Positions 37,960-49,574 of a stretch of DNA of 64,000 nucleotides are shown in pieces (positions within the stretch are counted from its first letter, which is position 1; every line of letters begins with the position of its first letter). Source of the DNA: Alligator mississippiensis (lineage: Eukaryota; Chordata; Crocodylia; Alligatoridae); the NCBI RefSeq assembly GCF_030867095.1, contig NC_081824.1:169454933-169518932 (forward strand). Direction: 5' to 3'. A model generated the notes under the pieces. The model worked only from the letters and a program-made list of their open reading frames with translations. It was not told where the DNA came from and searched no databases. A program made the position numbers and the translations under genes.

Positions 37960-39445
37960 GACCACGAGCAGCTAATGGACAGCAAAACTACCCCAAGAAA
38001 GGTTAGTTTTGATTAGTGGGACATCAAGACCACCAAAAAGGAAAGGCTGAAGTGCTCAATGACTTCTTCGCCTCAGTCTTCACAGGCAAGGTCAGCTCCC
38101 AGACTACTGCACCAGGCAGCACATTTGGGGAGGCAAGTAGCCAGCAGAGGCAAAAGAACAGGTTAGGGACTATTTAGAAAAGCTGGACATATAAAAGTCT
38201 ATGAGGCCAGATGGGATGCACCTGAGGGTGCTGAAAGAGTTTACCTGATGAGATTGCAGAGCCATTGGCCATAATCTTTGAAAACTCATGGTGATCAGGA
38301 GAGGTCCTGGATGACTGGCAAAGGGCAAACATAGTGCCCATGTTTGAGAAAAGGGAAAAAGGAAGATCCAGGGAACTACAAACCAGTCAGCCATGTCATC
38401 TCAGTCCCTGGACATATCATGGAGCAGGTTCTCAAGGAATCCATTTCTATGCACTTGGAGGAGAAGGAAGAGTGATTAGGAAGAATCAGCATGGATTCAC
38501 CAAGGGCAAGTCATGCCTGACCAACCTGATAGCCTTCTATGATGAGGTGACTGGCTTTGCGGGTGTGGGGGACCAGTGGATGTGACACACCTTGATTTTA
38601 ACAAGGCTTTTGATATGGTCTCCCACAGCATTCTCACAGGCAAGCAAAGGGAGTACGGGCTGGATGAATGGACTGTAAGCTGGATACAAAACTGGTTGGA
38701 GCATCAGGCTCAGAGAGTAGTAATCAATGGCTCAATGTCTGGTTGGCAGCCAGTATCAAATAGAATGCCCCAAGGTTTGGTCCTGGGGCCAGTTTTGTTC
38801 AATGTCTTTATCAGTGACCTGGAAGATGGCATAAAGTGCACCCTCAGCAAGTATGCAGGTGACAGAAAGCTGTGGAGGTAGCAGATACTCTGGAGGGTAG
38901 GGCTAGGATTCAGGGGGACCTAGACAAACTGGAGGATTGAGCCAAAAGAAATCTCATGAGGCTCAACAAGGGCAAGTGCACAGTCCTGCACTTAGGATGG
39001 AACAATTCCATGCACCAGTACAGGCTGGGGGCCAACTGGCTGGGCAGCAGCTCTGCCGAAAAGGACCTGGGGGTTACAGTGGATAATAAGCTGAATATCA
39101 GCCAGCAGTGCCTTTGCTGCAAAGAAGGCTAATGGCATTCTGGGCTGCATTGGTAGGAGCATTGCCAGCAGGTCATGGAAAGTGACTATTCCCCTCTATT
39201 CAGCACTAGTGAGGCCACATCTGGAGGACTGTGTTCAGTTTTGGGCCCCCCATTGGAAAGGATGTAGGCAAATTGGAGAAGGTCCAGCACAGGGCAACAA
39301 AAATGGAGAGGGGGCTGGGGAACATGACTTATAAGGAAAGACAAAAACCCTTGGATGGGATGATCTAATTGGGGATGGTCCTGCCTTTAGCAGGGGGTGG
39401 GACTAGATGACCTCCTGAGGCCCCTTTCAACCCTAATTTTCTATT
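37960..39445 (+). repeat. CR1 LINE with reverse transcriptase remnant
   Basis: A 5'-truncated CR1 covering most of the RT domain to the 3' end. Visible blocks are HLDFNKAFDMVSHSIL (38576 frame), VVINGSMSGWQPV, PQGLVLGPVLFNVFISDLED, then KYAGDRKLW where the family has FADDTKLW, so the catalytic aspartate pair is lost. The 3' end reads tgggactagatgacctcctg then aggcccctttcaaccctaat. Several frame changes show it is inactive. It abuts the tandem array that follows. Confidence 0.93.
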
Positions 39446-39499
39446 ATCTTAATGCCTCTGGAATAAAGAACACTGAGCCATTAAGACAACTGACTCCCT

Positions 39500-41030
39500 C
39501 AGCTGACTGAATACTAGTGCCACAGCTGCTGTACTAGCCCTATTTGAATCATATAGGGAACCTGGGCAGAAGCCCACAAATTAACTACTAGTCCCCCACC
39601 TATTATTAGAGGGGGTCACTAGGTGTGCAATCAACAGCTTCTAAGGGGCAACAGAGATGGAGGGGGGGGGGGTTAAAGTGTGATCACAGGAGCACCAAGG
39701 GGGACACTGAGTAGAGCACCCCAGCCAGCATCCACTGGCCCTCAAGCAAGTCCAAAGAACATGTGGACACTACGCAGTGAAACTGCGTGGAGACACTAAT
39801 GGATGCAGGATAGCTGACACATTAGGCCTTTTTGCTACATCAAGGAGTTTGTGGGCCAAAACTCACCAAGAAATTATAAGCCCTCTTACACAGGGAGGCC
39901 ACTAAAAATGTAGCAACTGATTTCTTGGGACAAATCATAAGAAAACAAGAAGGGAGTGAAGGTCACAGGTTAATAACAAGGGAGCTAGAAAGGGAGATTG
40001 GGCAGAATACACTGGCCAGTGCCCACTGACCCTTGAGAGTCCGAGGAACCAGTGGCCACTGGCCAGTGGAACTGCTGGGAGACATGAACAGATGAGGGAC
40101 AGCTGCTGCACCAGGCCTTTTCAACATGCATAGGGGAATATGGGCCAATGCCCACTAAGTAAGTCCATAAGCTCCTTTCAGTAAGGGTGGGGGCACTAAG
40201 CGAACATCAACTAATTGCTGGGGACAACTAAGAATGAAAACAGAGACAGGAGTGAAGGTCAAAGGTTTATAACAAGTGCTCCAAAGAGGGACACTGAGCA
40301 TTGCTCACTGGCTCCCAAATGAGTCCAAGGAGCCAGTGGACTCCGCCCAGTGAAACCGCCCAGAGACAGGCCTATTGGTTACTTTCAAGGGATCATGGGC
40401 CATTGCCTACCAAGAAGAAAGGGAGGCCACTGAGAAAATAACTAATTTCTTGGGATAAAAGGAAAGCAAAACAGGGATAAGTGAAGGTCAAAGGTTTAAA
40501 ATGGGTGCATCAAGGGTGGGACACCAAGCAGAGCACGTGGGCCAGTGCCCACTGGCCCTAGAGTAAGTCCAAGAAGTCAGTGGACATAGACTTCATAGAC
40601 ATTTGGGCTGGAAGGGACCCCAAAGGATCATTAAGTCCAGCCCCCTGCAGTCCCTGGTGGTCACCCCCAGCCAGAGCCTCCGTCCAGGTCAGGTGTATGG
40701 CCAGCTTGGCTACAGCCAGGACTCCCTGGACACAGGCCTATTTGTCACCTTAAGGAGCACGGGTCTAGGCCCACCAAGTAACTTACTGACCTCCCGCAGG
40801 CAGGGAGGCTACAGGAAAGGTGACAATTGACAATTGAATACGTGGGACAAATAGTAATAAAAAGAGGAACAGGAGTGGAGGTCAAAGCTTCATAACAAGA
40901 GTGCTAAGAGGGGGCACCGAGCAGTGCACACCAGGCAGCTCCCACTGACCCTCAAGCAAGTCCAAGGAGCCAACGGACACTGCCCAGTGCTCCTCTGCTA
41001 GGACACAGGAACAATGCGGGGCAAGAAAAG
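39500..41030 (+). repeat. Tandem array, about five units of about 285 bp
   Basis: The unit landmark gtccaaggagccagtggac appears at about 39750, 40039, 40323, 40567 and 40960, giving steps of 289, 284, 244 and 393. A second landmark, aggtcaaaggtttataacaa, recurs in phase at 39959, 40256, 40486 and 40880. The short step reflects an internal deletion; the long step contains a CR1 fragment. A partial unit precedes 39664. Units differ at many positions, so the array is not young. Confidence 0.88.
40588..40655 (-). repeat. CR1 3' fragment inside the tandem array
   Basis: cttcatagacatttgggctg, gaagggaccccaaaggatca and gtccagccccctgc form a CR1 3' terminus of under 70 bp. It interrupts one unit and explains part of the 393-bp spacing. 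Confidence 0.8.
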
Positions 41031-41522
41031 TAGCCCTGCAGTCCCCAGGGACCCTCCCGCTGCCCAGACACAAGAATCAAAGCAAAGTGCTTCTACCACA
41101 GCCAGAAAACCAGCTCCGTCCTTAATACACCTCCCCCCCTCCATGTGGGGTATGGAGAGGGGTGATTTTGAAGGTGGGGGGCGGTAAGCATACACTGTAG
41201 GTGAGAAAATATGGCAGCACAAGGGGGAGGTGGAGGCATCTCCTCAGGACCTCGGCTGTGCAGTGGGCAGCCCCTTGACTTGGCAAAGGCCAGGAGGAGC
41301 CAGCAGGAGGGTGAAGCAGTGGAAAAGCGGACCCCCACAGGCACATGCATCGCCTGCCTGCGCAAATGCAACCCCCCCACAGGGGCAGGAGCGGGGCACC
41401 CTCCGGCAGGGGCAGGGGCAAGGCAGGACTCCCCCGAGACGCAGCTTGTTGCAAGTCCCGCGCCCAAATCCCGCTCCAGCACTTACAGGCCACGAGGATC
41501 CACAGCAGCACCCCCTCCCTAA

Positions 41523-41534
41523 CACGCATGCGCG
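41523..41534. promoter_or_regulatory. NRF-1-like site, distal copy
   Basis: cacgcatgcgcg matches the near-palindromic NRF-1 consensus YGCGCAYGCGCR at 11 of 12 positions. NRF-1 is a known activator of nuclear genes for mitochondrial proteins, which suits MRPL14. Binding is inferred. Confidence 0.5.
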
Positions 41535-41559
41535 CAGAACCCACAACCCCCCCTTACCA

Positions 41560-41571
41560 AGCGCATGCGCA
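41560..41571. promoter_or_regulatory. NRF-1-like site, proximal copy
   Basis: agcgcatgcgca matches YGCGCAYGCGCR at 11 of 12 positions, with a full GCGCATGCGC core. It lies 37 bp from the other NRF-1-like site. Two copies this close make a chance match less likely. Confidence 0.55.
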
Positions 41572-41699
41572 GCCGGCTCCTCCCGACGCCCAGCCCCCTT
41601 CCTCCTCCCTCCTCCCCTGCGCCAGGCGCGGCCCCGCCCCCCGCTCGCGCCGCCAGCCCGGGCCGCGGAGCTCCGGCTGCTCGCAGCGCTGGGCGCGGG

Positions 41700-41752
41700 G
41701 CGTCTGTACCGCCCCACGGCACGGCTCGGCTCGGCTTGGCACGGCAGGCGTG
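41700..41752 (+). other. Candidate 5' non-coding exon of the rightward gene (TMEM63B by synteny)
   Basis: A plus-strand donor, ggcgtg|GTAAGCGG (GT at 41753-41754), sits in the GC-rich core. It would end a 5'UTR exon of a gene transcribed to the right. In human the divergent partner of MRPL14 is TMEM63B, an OSCA/TMEM63-family mechanosensitive membrane protein. I looked for its N-terminal coding sequence between here and 64000 by eye and did not find it. The left limit is nominal. Confidence 0.35.
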
Positions 41753-42125
41753 GTAAGCGGGCCCGGCTCCGCAGCACGATTCTTGTCGGGGGGGGGGACC
41801 CTTTGCACACCCGGGCGGGGTGCGGCGCGGGCATGTCCCCGGGCTGCCTCCGCGCACTAAGGGCGGTCGCCACTGCAGCCGCCCGCTCGCTCCTCTCCCC
41901 TGCCGCAGGATCGGTGCGGAGCCGCCGCCGCGTGCTGTGCTCGGGGTGGGGGGCGGGTGATGCCGCTCCCTCTCTCCCAGCGGAGGTCGTCGCCCTTGCC
42001 CTGGGCCGGTGCAAGGGGGCTGGCTGGCACTGCCTGTAGTGCCCGGCCCCATCCCTGCTGTGTGCCCCTGCCTCGCTGCGGAGGGAATCGGGTTAGTTGT
42101 TCGTGTTGCGAAACGGACCGACCCA

Positions 42126-42415
42126 CGCCTACACGTAGGCACACACGTATACATACATACATACATGCACACCTACGTGCACATAGATACAAGCATTCAC
42201 ATCCACACACACACATACATGTATATGTATATGCCTGTGCATGTGCACACATGTGTGCGCACATGTATATATGCCTGGCATGCATACATACATACATATG
42301 CACACTCACACATATATATGCCTGGTGCATACCTGCACACACGCATACCTGCATACATGCACGTATAGATGTATGTACTGCCTGGTGCTCGTGCACACAC
42401 ACACACACACATAGT
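42126..42415 (+). repeat. Compound (CA)n / (ATAC)n / (TATG)n microsatellite
   Basis: Nearly 300 bp of alternating purine-pyrimidine words (acacac, atacat, tgtgcgcacatg) start about 50 bp beyond the CpG island. All long open frames here are low-complexity artefacts. Confidence 0.93.
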
Positions 42416-43859
42416 ATGCGAAAAATGTTGAATATTTACTGAGCCATAAAACATTAAAGATTTCTGTGCCATTTTACATCCCTTTTCGCTGTGCTGGAAT
42501 TGGGAATGGCTTAATAAATATATGTCTCTTAAAAATGCCCTTTTGCAGGATGTTGGGTGTATGTCAGGGGGCTAATGGCATTTTAAAAAGGAAGAGGGAG
42601 GGCTGTGGATGGGGAGGGGTAGCTGATGGATGGAGAAACGGAGGGGCGTGAATGGAGCATCCCAGAGTGGGTCTGTGGGAGCTGTGGTAGGATTGGTTGG
42701 CCGTCGCTATGCTGAATGTGTTGGTTCTGAATTCAGTGCTTGCTTGAGAGGCTGGGACTCGAAAGGGGTATCGGGGCATTGGCTTATTAGCGTCATGCAT
42801 TTCGCACAGGAATATTACGCAGCCTACATTTTTTAAAGGTGGGGAGCATTAGAAACAAAATGCCATCTTTTCTGTTTTGCGGGAGTCCTGATGGTCGAGC
42901 ATGCTGGACTCATGATTGCTTTAGCTCTGCTTAAATAACAGATGGGGTCACTGCCTCAGGGAACTTAGCCTTTAGAGCTGTCATTCTACAGTTGGCAGGC
43001 ATAGGGGGGCAGACCCTTGGGTTAGTAAGGAGCCCCGAGGGTTTGTGGTGCCGGGAGTGGCGTGTGGATGCCTACAAGCCATGGAACACCAAGCTGTGTT
43101 GCAGCTGCAAAGCAATGCAAAAAACTGTTTTCCTGATGAAAAGCTGGTGCCTAAATGTGCATCAAAGGACCCCATCCCTATGATAAATTGCATGAGTGGT
43201 GGTGCATAGCATCTTACCTTTTATATAAATCATGATTTAAGTAGGTGTCATGCAGAGGTACTGAGAATGCTGAAGCGGTCTTATCTGCAGGGCAAATACT
43301 ATAAAATTTATTTCTATATAACAGAATTCATCCAAGTTTCCCTGTACCCTGCCTTCTCCCCATTCCCCCCCCCCCCCCCCAGTGAAATCAAAAGGAGGCT
43401 TGTCAGCTCATTTGTTGGTTATAAATAATAGTTGACATTTCCCTTTGGGAAGACAGGGTGCCAGTTTCCTGTGCTAATAGGCTTGGTATTGCCTGACGCC
43501 CTTCTCCTGGTGGCAGACAAAAGACAGGTTGATGCTGTAGGTCTGTCTCGCCTCTTTTAGATAGAACCATAGTACTGTCCTCTGTATAAGGCTGCCCGTG
43601 GGATGTCCAATTGACACAGACTGACTGGTAGAGCTGCAGGGATCACTGCACTGCTTTCCTCAAAGATGATGCTGGCTGATCCTTTCACTTTGAAATGAAA
43701 TATGAGGTATTGACCTATAAACCTGTGGTGTGCAACCAGCCTTTCTCTCCTGCTGTATCATTGTGGTGGTCAAGAGTAGCCAAAGAGAAGCAAGAATTGT
43801 GGGACTTGCAGGAGGACAGGAGAGACTGGCAGATGCCTAGGGCTTATGGGGAGCATAAT

Positions 43860-44020
43860 AATGCTTGGCACTTCTGGCACCTTTCACCCAGGAGCCATGG
43901 AGCACTTGACAAAGATGGGAAACTGAGACACAGAGGGTAAAGGACTTGCCCACAGCCATACAACAAAGTAACGACAGAACCAGAGCTGAGGCCCTCAGTA
44001 GCTGTTTTTAAATTCTCTGC
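43860..44020 (+). repeat. MIR SINE
   Basis: Clear MIR layout: ggagccatggagcacttgac, then gggaaactgagacacagagg, then gtaaaggacttgcccacagc. Confidence 0.75.
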
Positions 44021-45735
44021 TCTAATCCTAATCTTCCCCCACACAGCGCAACCTTATCAGTGTGTGTAGCATTGGGCGTAAGTCACCTGCTACAAGTATT
44101 ACATAACCCGATATCCATTGGATGTTAGAGAACTCGCAACCAAATTGAGGGCAGGGAGTGGCATGGAGTGTGGTGTAGTCCTGTGAAGGGTGGCTGGGCA
44201 AAAAAGCCATGCCTGAAACCAGCCACAAAGCCTGAAGCCCAGAGTTGATCTGAGGGAAATCCTGGTGTAGATATATGTGCTGTACTAGGAGCCTCCCCAT
44301 CCCAAATCCATCTGTTGTCTTTTGTTCTGGCTTTTGAAGTAGTCCATTTCATCATAGTCTTTGTGACATCTGAGGCCCCATGGTCACAAACTAAGTGATG
44401 CAACCTAGTACTGGCATGGTGGTCCCCATGAGGACAGTGTCTCAGACTTCTGCAGGTACCATGCCCCTGCCCTGGACAAGGCCTTGGAAAATACCATTGC
44501 AAGGATACATTCCTCCTCAGATGGGCACAGTGGTTGAACCATATGAGCTCTAATAGCTTTTTATCCTTCTCTAATGTTTCTGATTCTGTGCAGAGCCAAT
44601 CATTCAGCTGATAAGTAACTCCAGGAGGACTCTGCATGCACCAGAAATAGCAAAGCATTAAGGACATTACCTTTAATGACTGCAATTAACTTGCATCTTA
44701 CCTAGGAAAAGCCTTTTCCCCTGAATCTTTCAGTCTTCAGCATATTCTCTGTAGCAGGATGTGGGGGGTTGGGGAAGATGTCTGGTTAGCACAGGTGGGA
44801 GTTACATGCAGAAGAGAAGATTGAGGGGCTTAGGAAAAGACCCCAGCAGGCCAAGGGAGCGGGTTCTGTTGCACAAAGTTCCGTCTCTCCATTACTTCCT
44901 ATGCTAAGTGATTTTGAAAGAAGCTGACTACAGGACTTTTTGAGTGTGTTGGTTTTGTCATCAAGAGATCTGTCAGGGGGCTTTGCATGTTGATATCTTC
45001 TTCCCTTTTGACCAGCACACAGTTCTGTCCTCCGCAAATGTTCCCAAAAAAATGAGTCAGATCAAAATAAAAATCATGCAACTGGCTTAAAAATAACCAG
45101 CACTAGGTTTTTTTCTCTCTGCCTTCACAGCCTTTGCTGTAACTTCAGCTCATTTTTTTGAGCTTCCCTCAGCTGTTGTAGACTTGTCTATATCACCTAG
45201 GTGCACCACTCACTCACTCCCACTTGCACTTGCTAAGTCCTGAAAGTAGGCAGTGTAGCCGTCTTAGACTGGCAGTGCCAATAAGCAACCTAGAGATGGT
45301 GAGCCTCAGAGCAGTGCAAGGCCTGTAGTCGGGCCGCTCAGGGAGGCTCCCCTGCCTTATTCCCGGGCTTTGGCACATGTGGAGTGGACGCAGATGGGCA
45401 ATTTGGACAGGGATCCTGCACACTGCGCAGAAATGAGGTAGACAAGGCCTGAGAGACTGGACGCTAACTCAAGATATAAGTGGAAAGGCTGCATTTCGTA
45501 TCCAATACCCTGCTTCTAGGAGCAAGGGCATTAAGAGGAGTGGCAGACAACATGAGGCTTCTGACAAAGTCAGAACAGTGCCGATGACATGATTTGTCAA
45601 GTTCCAAATAGGCTTGTGCTGAGCCAACGGGCGATAAAGTGCCTTGGGTCCCATGCAGTCTCCTGGAATCATGCCATAAGCCCCTGCTGCTGCCTTCACC
45701 TCTCGTTACAGGGCCCCAGCCTGGGGAGAAGGCGA

Positions 45736-45807
45736 ATCCCAGCATGCGGTGCTCCATCATCATCCAAGCAGCCTAGATGGCACAGTTGCATGCTGGGAGT
45801 TGCAGTC
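45736..45807. promoter_or_regulatory. Inverted pair of ZNF143-type (SBS-like) motifs
   Basis: atcccagcatgcggt at 45736-45750 and tgcatgctgggagttgcagt at 45788-45807 are inverted about 40 bp apart. The second fits the ZNF143/THAP11 motif ACTACAAYTCCCAGCATGC apart from one base. They could be a regulatory pair or the ends of a small repeat. Confidence 0.35.
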
Positions 45808-48800
45808 TGTGCCACTGACACCTCCCTGCTTAGAATATGGCCACTGGGACCTGCTGTGTTTGATGTAAGCCATATCCAGCCCCAGGGTTCCTCAGTGTGG
45901 GGGCCTCCTAGCAGAGTTAATTTCAAACAAGTGATGATGAAGGCTTCACTGGGTGGTTTGCAAGAATCTGAGAGCTCTGCAGTCCCCTCTCCTCTTGTGG
46001 CTCACTGGAGTTTGAGGATAAATCTGGCCCAGACATTTTTGGTTCAAAGATGGAACAAAAATAATATGTTGATTGATGGATATTTGGAGAATACAATCCC
46101 CCTCTCTTTGTCCCCCTCCTCCCTCCACTCTCAAAACTGACTCTGTTCTGTTCAGTGGAAGCATGGTCAAGGCCTTTCATCCCAAGAGCTGATTTCCAAA
46201 CGCAAGGAGATGAGAACAAATGTAAATGCAAACTTTGCCACTACCCCATGACATGCTTCTGCTTATTGGTGCATCTGGTCCTGCTCCAGCCCTTCTCACT
46301 TTCTGGGGGTCATGTCATTTGCTTTTTGACCCTTCAAGATGAGGATTTCTATATACCTGCCTGGAAAGGGCCGAGCATACTGTATGACATTAGACCAGTA
46401 GGTTAGGCAGAGGCCAGAATCTGCCCTGTTTTTCTCTCTGTGCCTCCATGATGTTTAGCTTGAGAGTTTCAATGTTTTATTTATTTATTCATTCATTCAT
46501 TCAGCCTGTGCCAAGGTGCATCTCCAGCCCCCAGGATAGCAGTCTCTATCAACACAGTCCAGGGCTACCCTGGAACTGGCTGTCCCTGCACAGCTGTCCC
46601 TACAGGGGCAAAAGCATCCACCCAGAGTCCACATTTGGGAGCAGGCCCTGCACAGACAAACTGGTGTGTGGGGGAGTGAGGAGAGCTTACAAAGGACGTT
46701 TTGCAAATGCTTTCTTATTTCCTTAGCCTCACCAAATGTGCTGAATGCTGCATGTAGCACACTGTTACATGTTGCGCCCACCCCAAAGAGCTTGCCTAAG
46801 GAAGTTTCAGTGTTTTAAATTTCTGTGGGCTGTTGGAAACTAGGACTGACTGGGGGTCCTCAGGGCTGGAAAATCCTTGGCAGGTTTCCTGCCTGGCATA
46901 CGGTAAGGCTGCAGACAGGAAGTTATTGGTGCAGATGGCTGCTGGAGTACCTGAGAAGGCCTTGGAGAAGACAGGAAGCTGATGCTCCTATCCTGTGCCA
47001 CACAGGAGGGATGCCTTCTCTGGCCCAGGCATTGGTCTGCAGGCAGGCACGGCTAGAGGGAGGAGAGCAGAGAAACAAATGGTATCCAGTTTCTGAGGCA
47101 TATTTTCCTTACAACTTGGAGAGAATGGGAAGGAAATGGGAGGCCTGTTCAAAGCCAAAGGCAAAAGGACAAGTTTCCTACCTCCCAAACAGGCTCTGCA
47201 GAGCCCTAGGTATCACATAATGGTTTTGGAGGCAAGAGGAATGGGTGAGGGGGCACTGCCATCCTTAACAGTACCATGGCATGTTCTCCAAGACGCTGCT
47301 TGGTCTGATGTTCATTGCTACAAAGCTGAGCCTCCTGTCTTCTCTTCCATCTCCAGGCCTTGAGAGTAGGCTGAGAGTGCATTTCAAGGTGTGGCCGAAC
47401 AGGCCTGTTTATCTTCACCCCCTGATTCAGTGAGAGCAAGTGCTGTCTCTGGGAGTGGAAACACAGGCATGATGCAAGGCGGTTACTAGGGCATGGGGTC
47501 CCTGGTTTCCCCAGAGGGGACCTGCAAATGTTGCAGTCAGATGGTGCTTGGGGAAGTGAGGCATTAAGCTACTACAGAGCATCATTGAACAGTTCTACTC
47601 CCCTGTTAGAGTCTGACAGTAAGGTTGTGGTGATGCCCACTGGAAACTAGACGGAGCTGAAGCTTTGTTTCACTGCGACCTAAGATCAAAACATCACTCA
47701 GTCTTCTAGAGTGGAGGGGTTGAGTGCTCTGGTCTCTTTTCAGCTTTTCTCACTACTTTCCACCAGCCTCTTGCCTAGACATCCTAGCCAAAATGCTGCT
47801 GCTTCTCAAACCTCTGACTGCTGCCCCTCTGTGTCCCTGATGGGAGCTCCTTCAGCCTTGCTGAGTGTACTGGAAAGAGCTCAGCCTCCCACCTGCTCCC
47901 CAGTGCAGCCTTGCTCCGTTAAGGTCACCTCCTCTCGTCAACCATATGGGACTATGCAGAAGCAGCCCTGCCCTTCTTATTCTAGAAAAGGAACCTCCCT
48001 TACTGAAGCTGTTGTAGTACCAGCGGCCCTCTGTATATGCCCTCTGCATGCCTTGAAATACCAACAAAGCTGGAAATGCAGAGCCAGGGAGTGGGGTTCT
48101 ACAGAAACCAAGCCTCAAGTGATACCTTCTGTCCTGACCCTGGCAGCCTGTGCCCCAACAAGCTGGCTGCATCTCCAGGGTCACAGTCAGTAAAAGGGAA
48201 GCCAAATGCATATGTTTGGCTGGGAGACAGTGGGGTGCGTGCGGGACCAGAGTGCTAATTTGGCATGGAGAAAGAGAACAGGGTATGAAATGGAAATTCC
48301 CGGCTCCTGAACCTGTGGTTCCCACTGCCTTCTACCTCCTCGTTCTTTTCCAGCATTCACCTGGGCTCCTCTTTTTTTTTTTTTTTTCAAATACAAATTA
48401 ACAGCAGGAAGCCCAGGATCCTCCAGGCAAGGTACAGGATTTTGCTCTCTGCTTTGCAATATGTAATGTTCGCTCCCCTTGACTGCGTCATCCTCACGCT
48501 CCATCCCGCTGCCTACTGCAGCCTTCTCTTGTGTACCAGTGCCTCAAGACAGGCCTTGGAAAGCTTTCTCTTGCTCTGCCACTGATGCACATCCCCAAGG
48601 GACGTGCGTACATTTGGAACCCTTTTAGAACCAGATCGCGCAGCAACTGTTACCTTCTAACAGCTACCTGTGGACAAGCCAGGAAGTTACAAATGTAGCA
48701 AGAACTGCTCCAACTTTAACAGAGCTTCATCCAGGGGTAGAATTGCAGTTGTTTTTGTTACACTTGTATGGTTTGCAGTTTGTCTGCCTGTAAACTAACT

Positions 48801-49190
48801 GTCAGAATATAACAGCTGCTGCATAGATTCGGGCAAGACTGTTCCACCCCATGCCCCTTTGGAAATAGCTCCAAATGGACATGTGTCCAGACCCTCAGAT
48901 GCCCCATGCCTCCCTTTTTGTCATCATATCCTCAGTGGCTAATAGAATATAGTCACCATACTATATTACATCAGCAATGTGTCCCTTGGGAGGGCGCAGC
49001 TTATCGCAGCAGAACCATGTTGTTGTTGCTATAGTTTATTACAGCCCCCCTTGGCAATATGAGCTTGTACCCACTCTGGGGGCTTCTGCTGTGGCAGCTG
49101 TGTACCCAGGGGCAAGACCGCACCTCTTCATACTGTGGACTGATGCAGGTGCTGACAGGAGACTGCAATATAGACTGGATTAATTTAGAG

Positions 49191-49532
49191 CAGTGGTTCT
49201 CAATCTTTTTAGTCTCGCAGCACGCCACAGCAAACTCAAGAGACCCCTTGTTAGACTTGAAACACCCTTTGGAAAATGTCAGCTCTTAGTTTTCACTCAA
49301 TTTTTGACTACGGAATGATAATAAAGCAGTTCTTCTGTTGCAAAGAGCTCAGACAGACCACACCAGGGCAGAAGGGTTTTAACACTATGGATTCCTGTTT
49401 GAGATCTCTAGGTTTATCTTGTGACTCATATTTGCACACCTCACAGTGCTGATGTTGCGCAGCACCCTGTGGCACCCTTAAAAAATCTTGAGGCACCCCA
49501 GAGTGCCACGGCACCCTGGTTGAGAATCAATG
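49191..49532. mobile_element. hAT/Charlie-like non-autonomous transposon, 342 bp
   Basis: Ends CAGTGGTTCTCAATC and GGTTGAGAATCAATG; flanks atttagag and gtttagag (8 bp, one mismatch). Interior words such as cagcaccctgtggcaccctt mark the same broad family as 26775-27007. Confidence 0.88.
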
Positions 49533-49574
49533 GTTTAGAGAAACCCTGTTGGTGAGGTCTGTTCAGGGATGGCT

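Larger units (their letters stand above)
28859..41486 (-). other. Inferred MRPL14 intron 1
   Basis: The acceptor at 28860-28859 requires an upstream non-coding exon. The nearest good candidate is the CpG island, giving an intron of about 12.6 kb. Its contents are listed separately: a long inverted repeat, two CR1 copies, a CR1 3' fragment, one hAT element and a tandem array. Between them (about 28.9-32.0, 32.5-33.37, 34.05-36.09 and 36.7-37.9 kb) I recognised no gene; the sequence is AT-rich. Confidence 0.55.
41487..41700 (-). other. Candidate MRPL14 non-coding exon 1 (two possible donors)
   Basis: Two minus-strand donors lie in the island: cct|GTAAGTGCTGG, with last exon base 41487, and ttg|GTAAGGG, with last exon base 41558. 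The first matches the donor consensus better and places both NRF-1-like motifs at or upstream of the exon. The second would place one motif inside the exon. The transcription start cannot be read from the sequence, so the right limit is nominal. Confidence 0.4.
41380..42080. promoter_or_regulatory. CpG island, probable bidirectional MRPL14/TMEM63B promoter
   Basis: The only stretch in the window that is strongly GC-rich and dense in CpG (for example 41600-41760 and 41870-41960), with several GC boxes such as ccccgcccc near 41632. Elsewhere CpG is scarce. Minus-strand MRPL14 needs a 5' exon on this side. In human, MRPL14 and TMEM63B are transcribed divergently from one island; this is from memory of chromosome 6p21. 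Splice donors on both strands inside the island fit that arrangement. Assigning the right-hand gene as TMEM63B rests on synteny alone. Confidence 0.8.

Noticed and set aside
41230-42039. 269-codon plus-strand frame and several long minus-strand frames across the CpG island
   Set aside because: GC-rich sequence is poor in stop codons. The peptides are low-complexity proline, arginine and alanine runs with no domain, and frames on both strands overlap.
42009-42442. Histidine- and tyrosine-rich frames
   Set aside because: They translate the (CA)n/(ATAC)n microsatellite.
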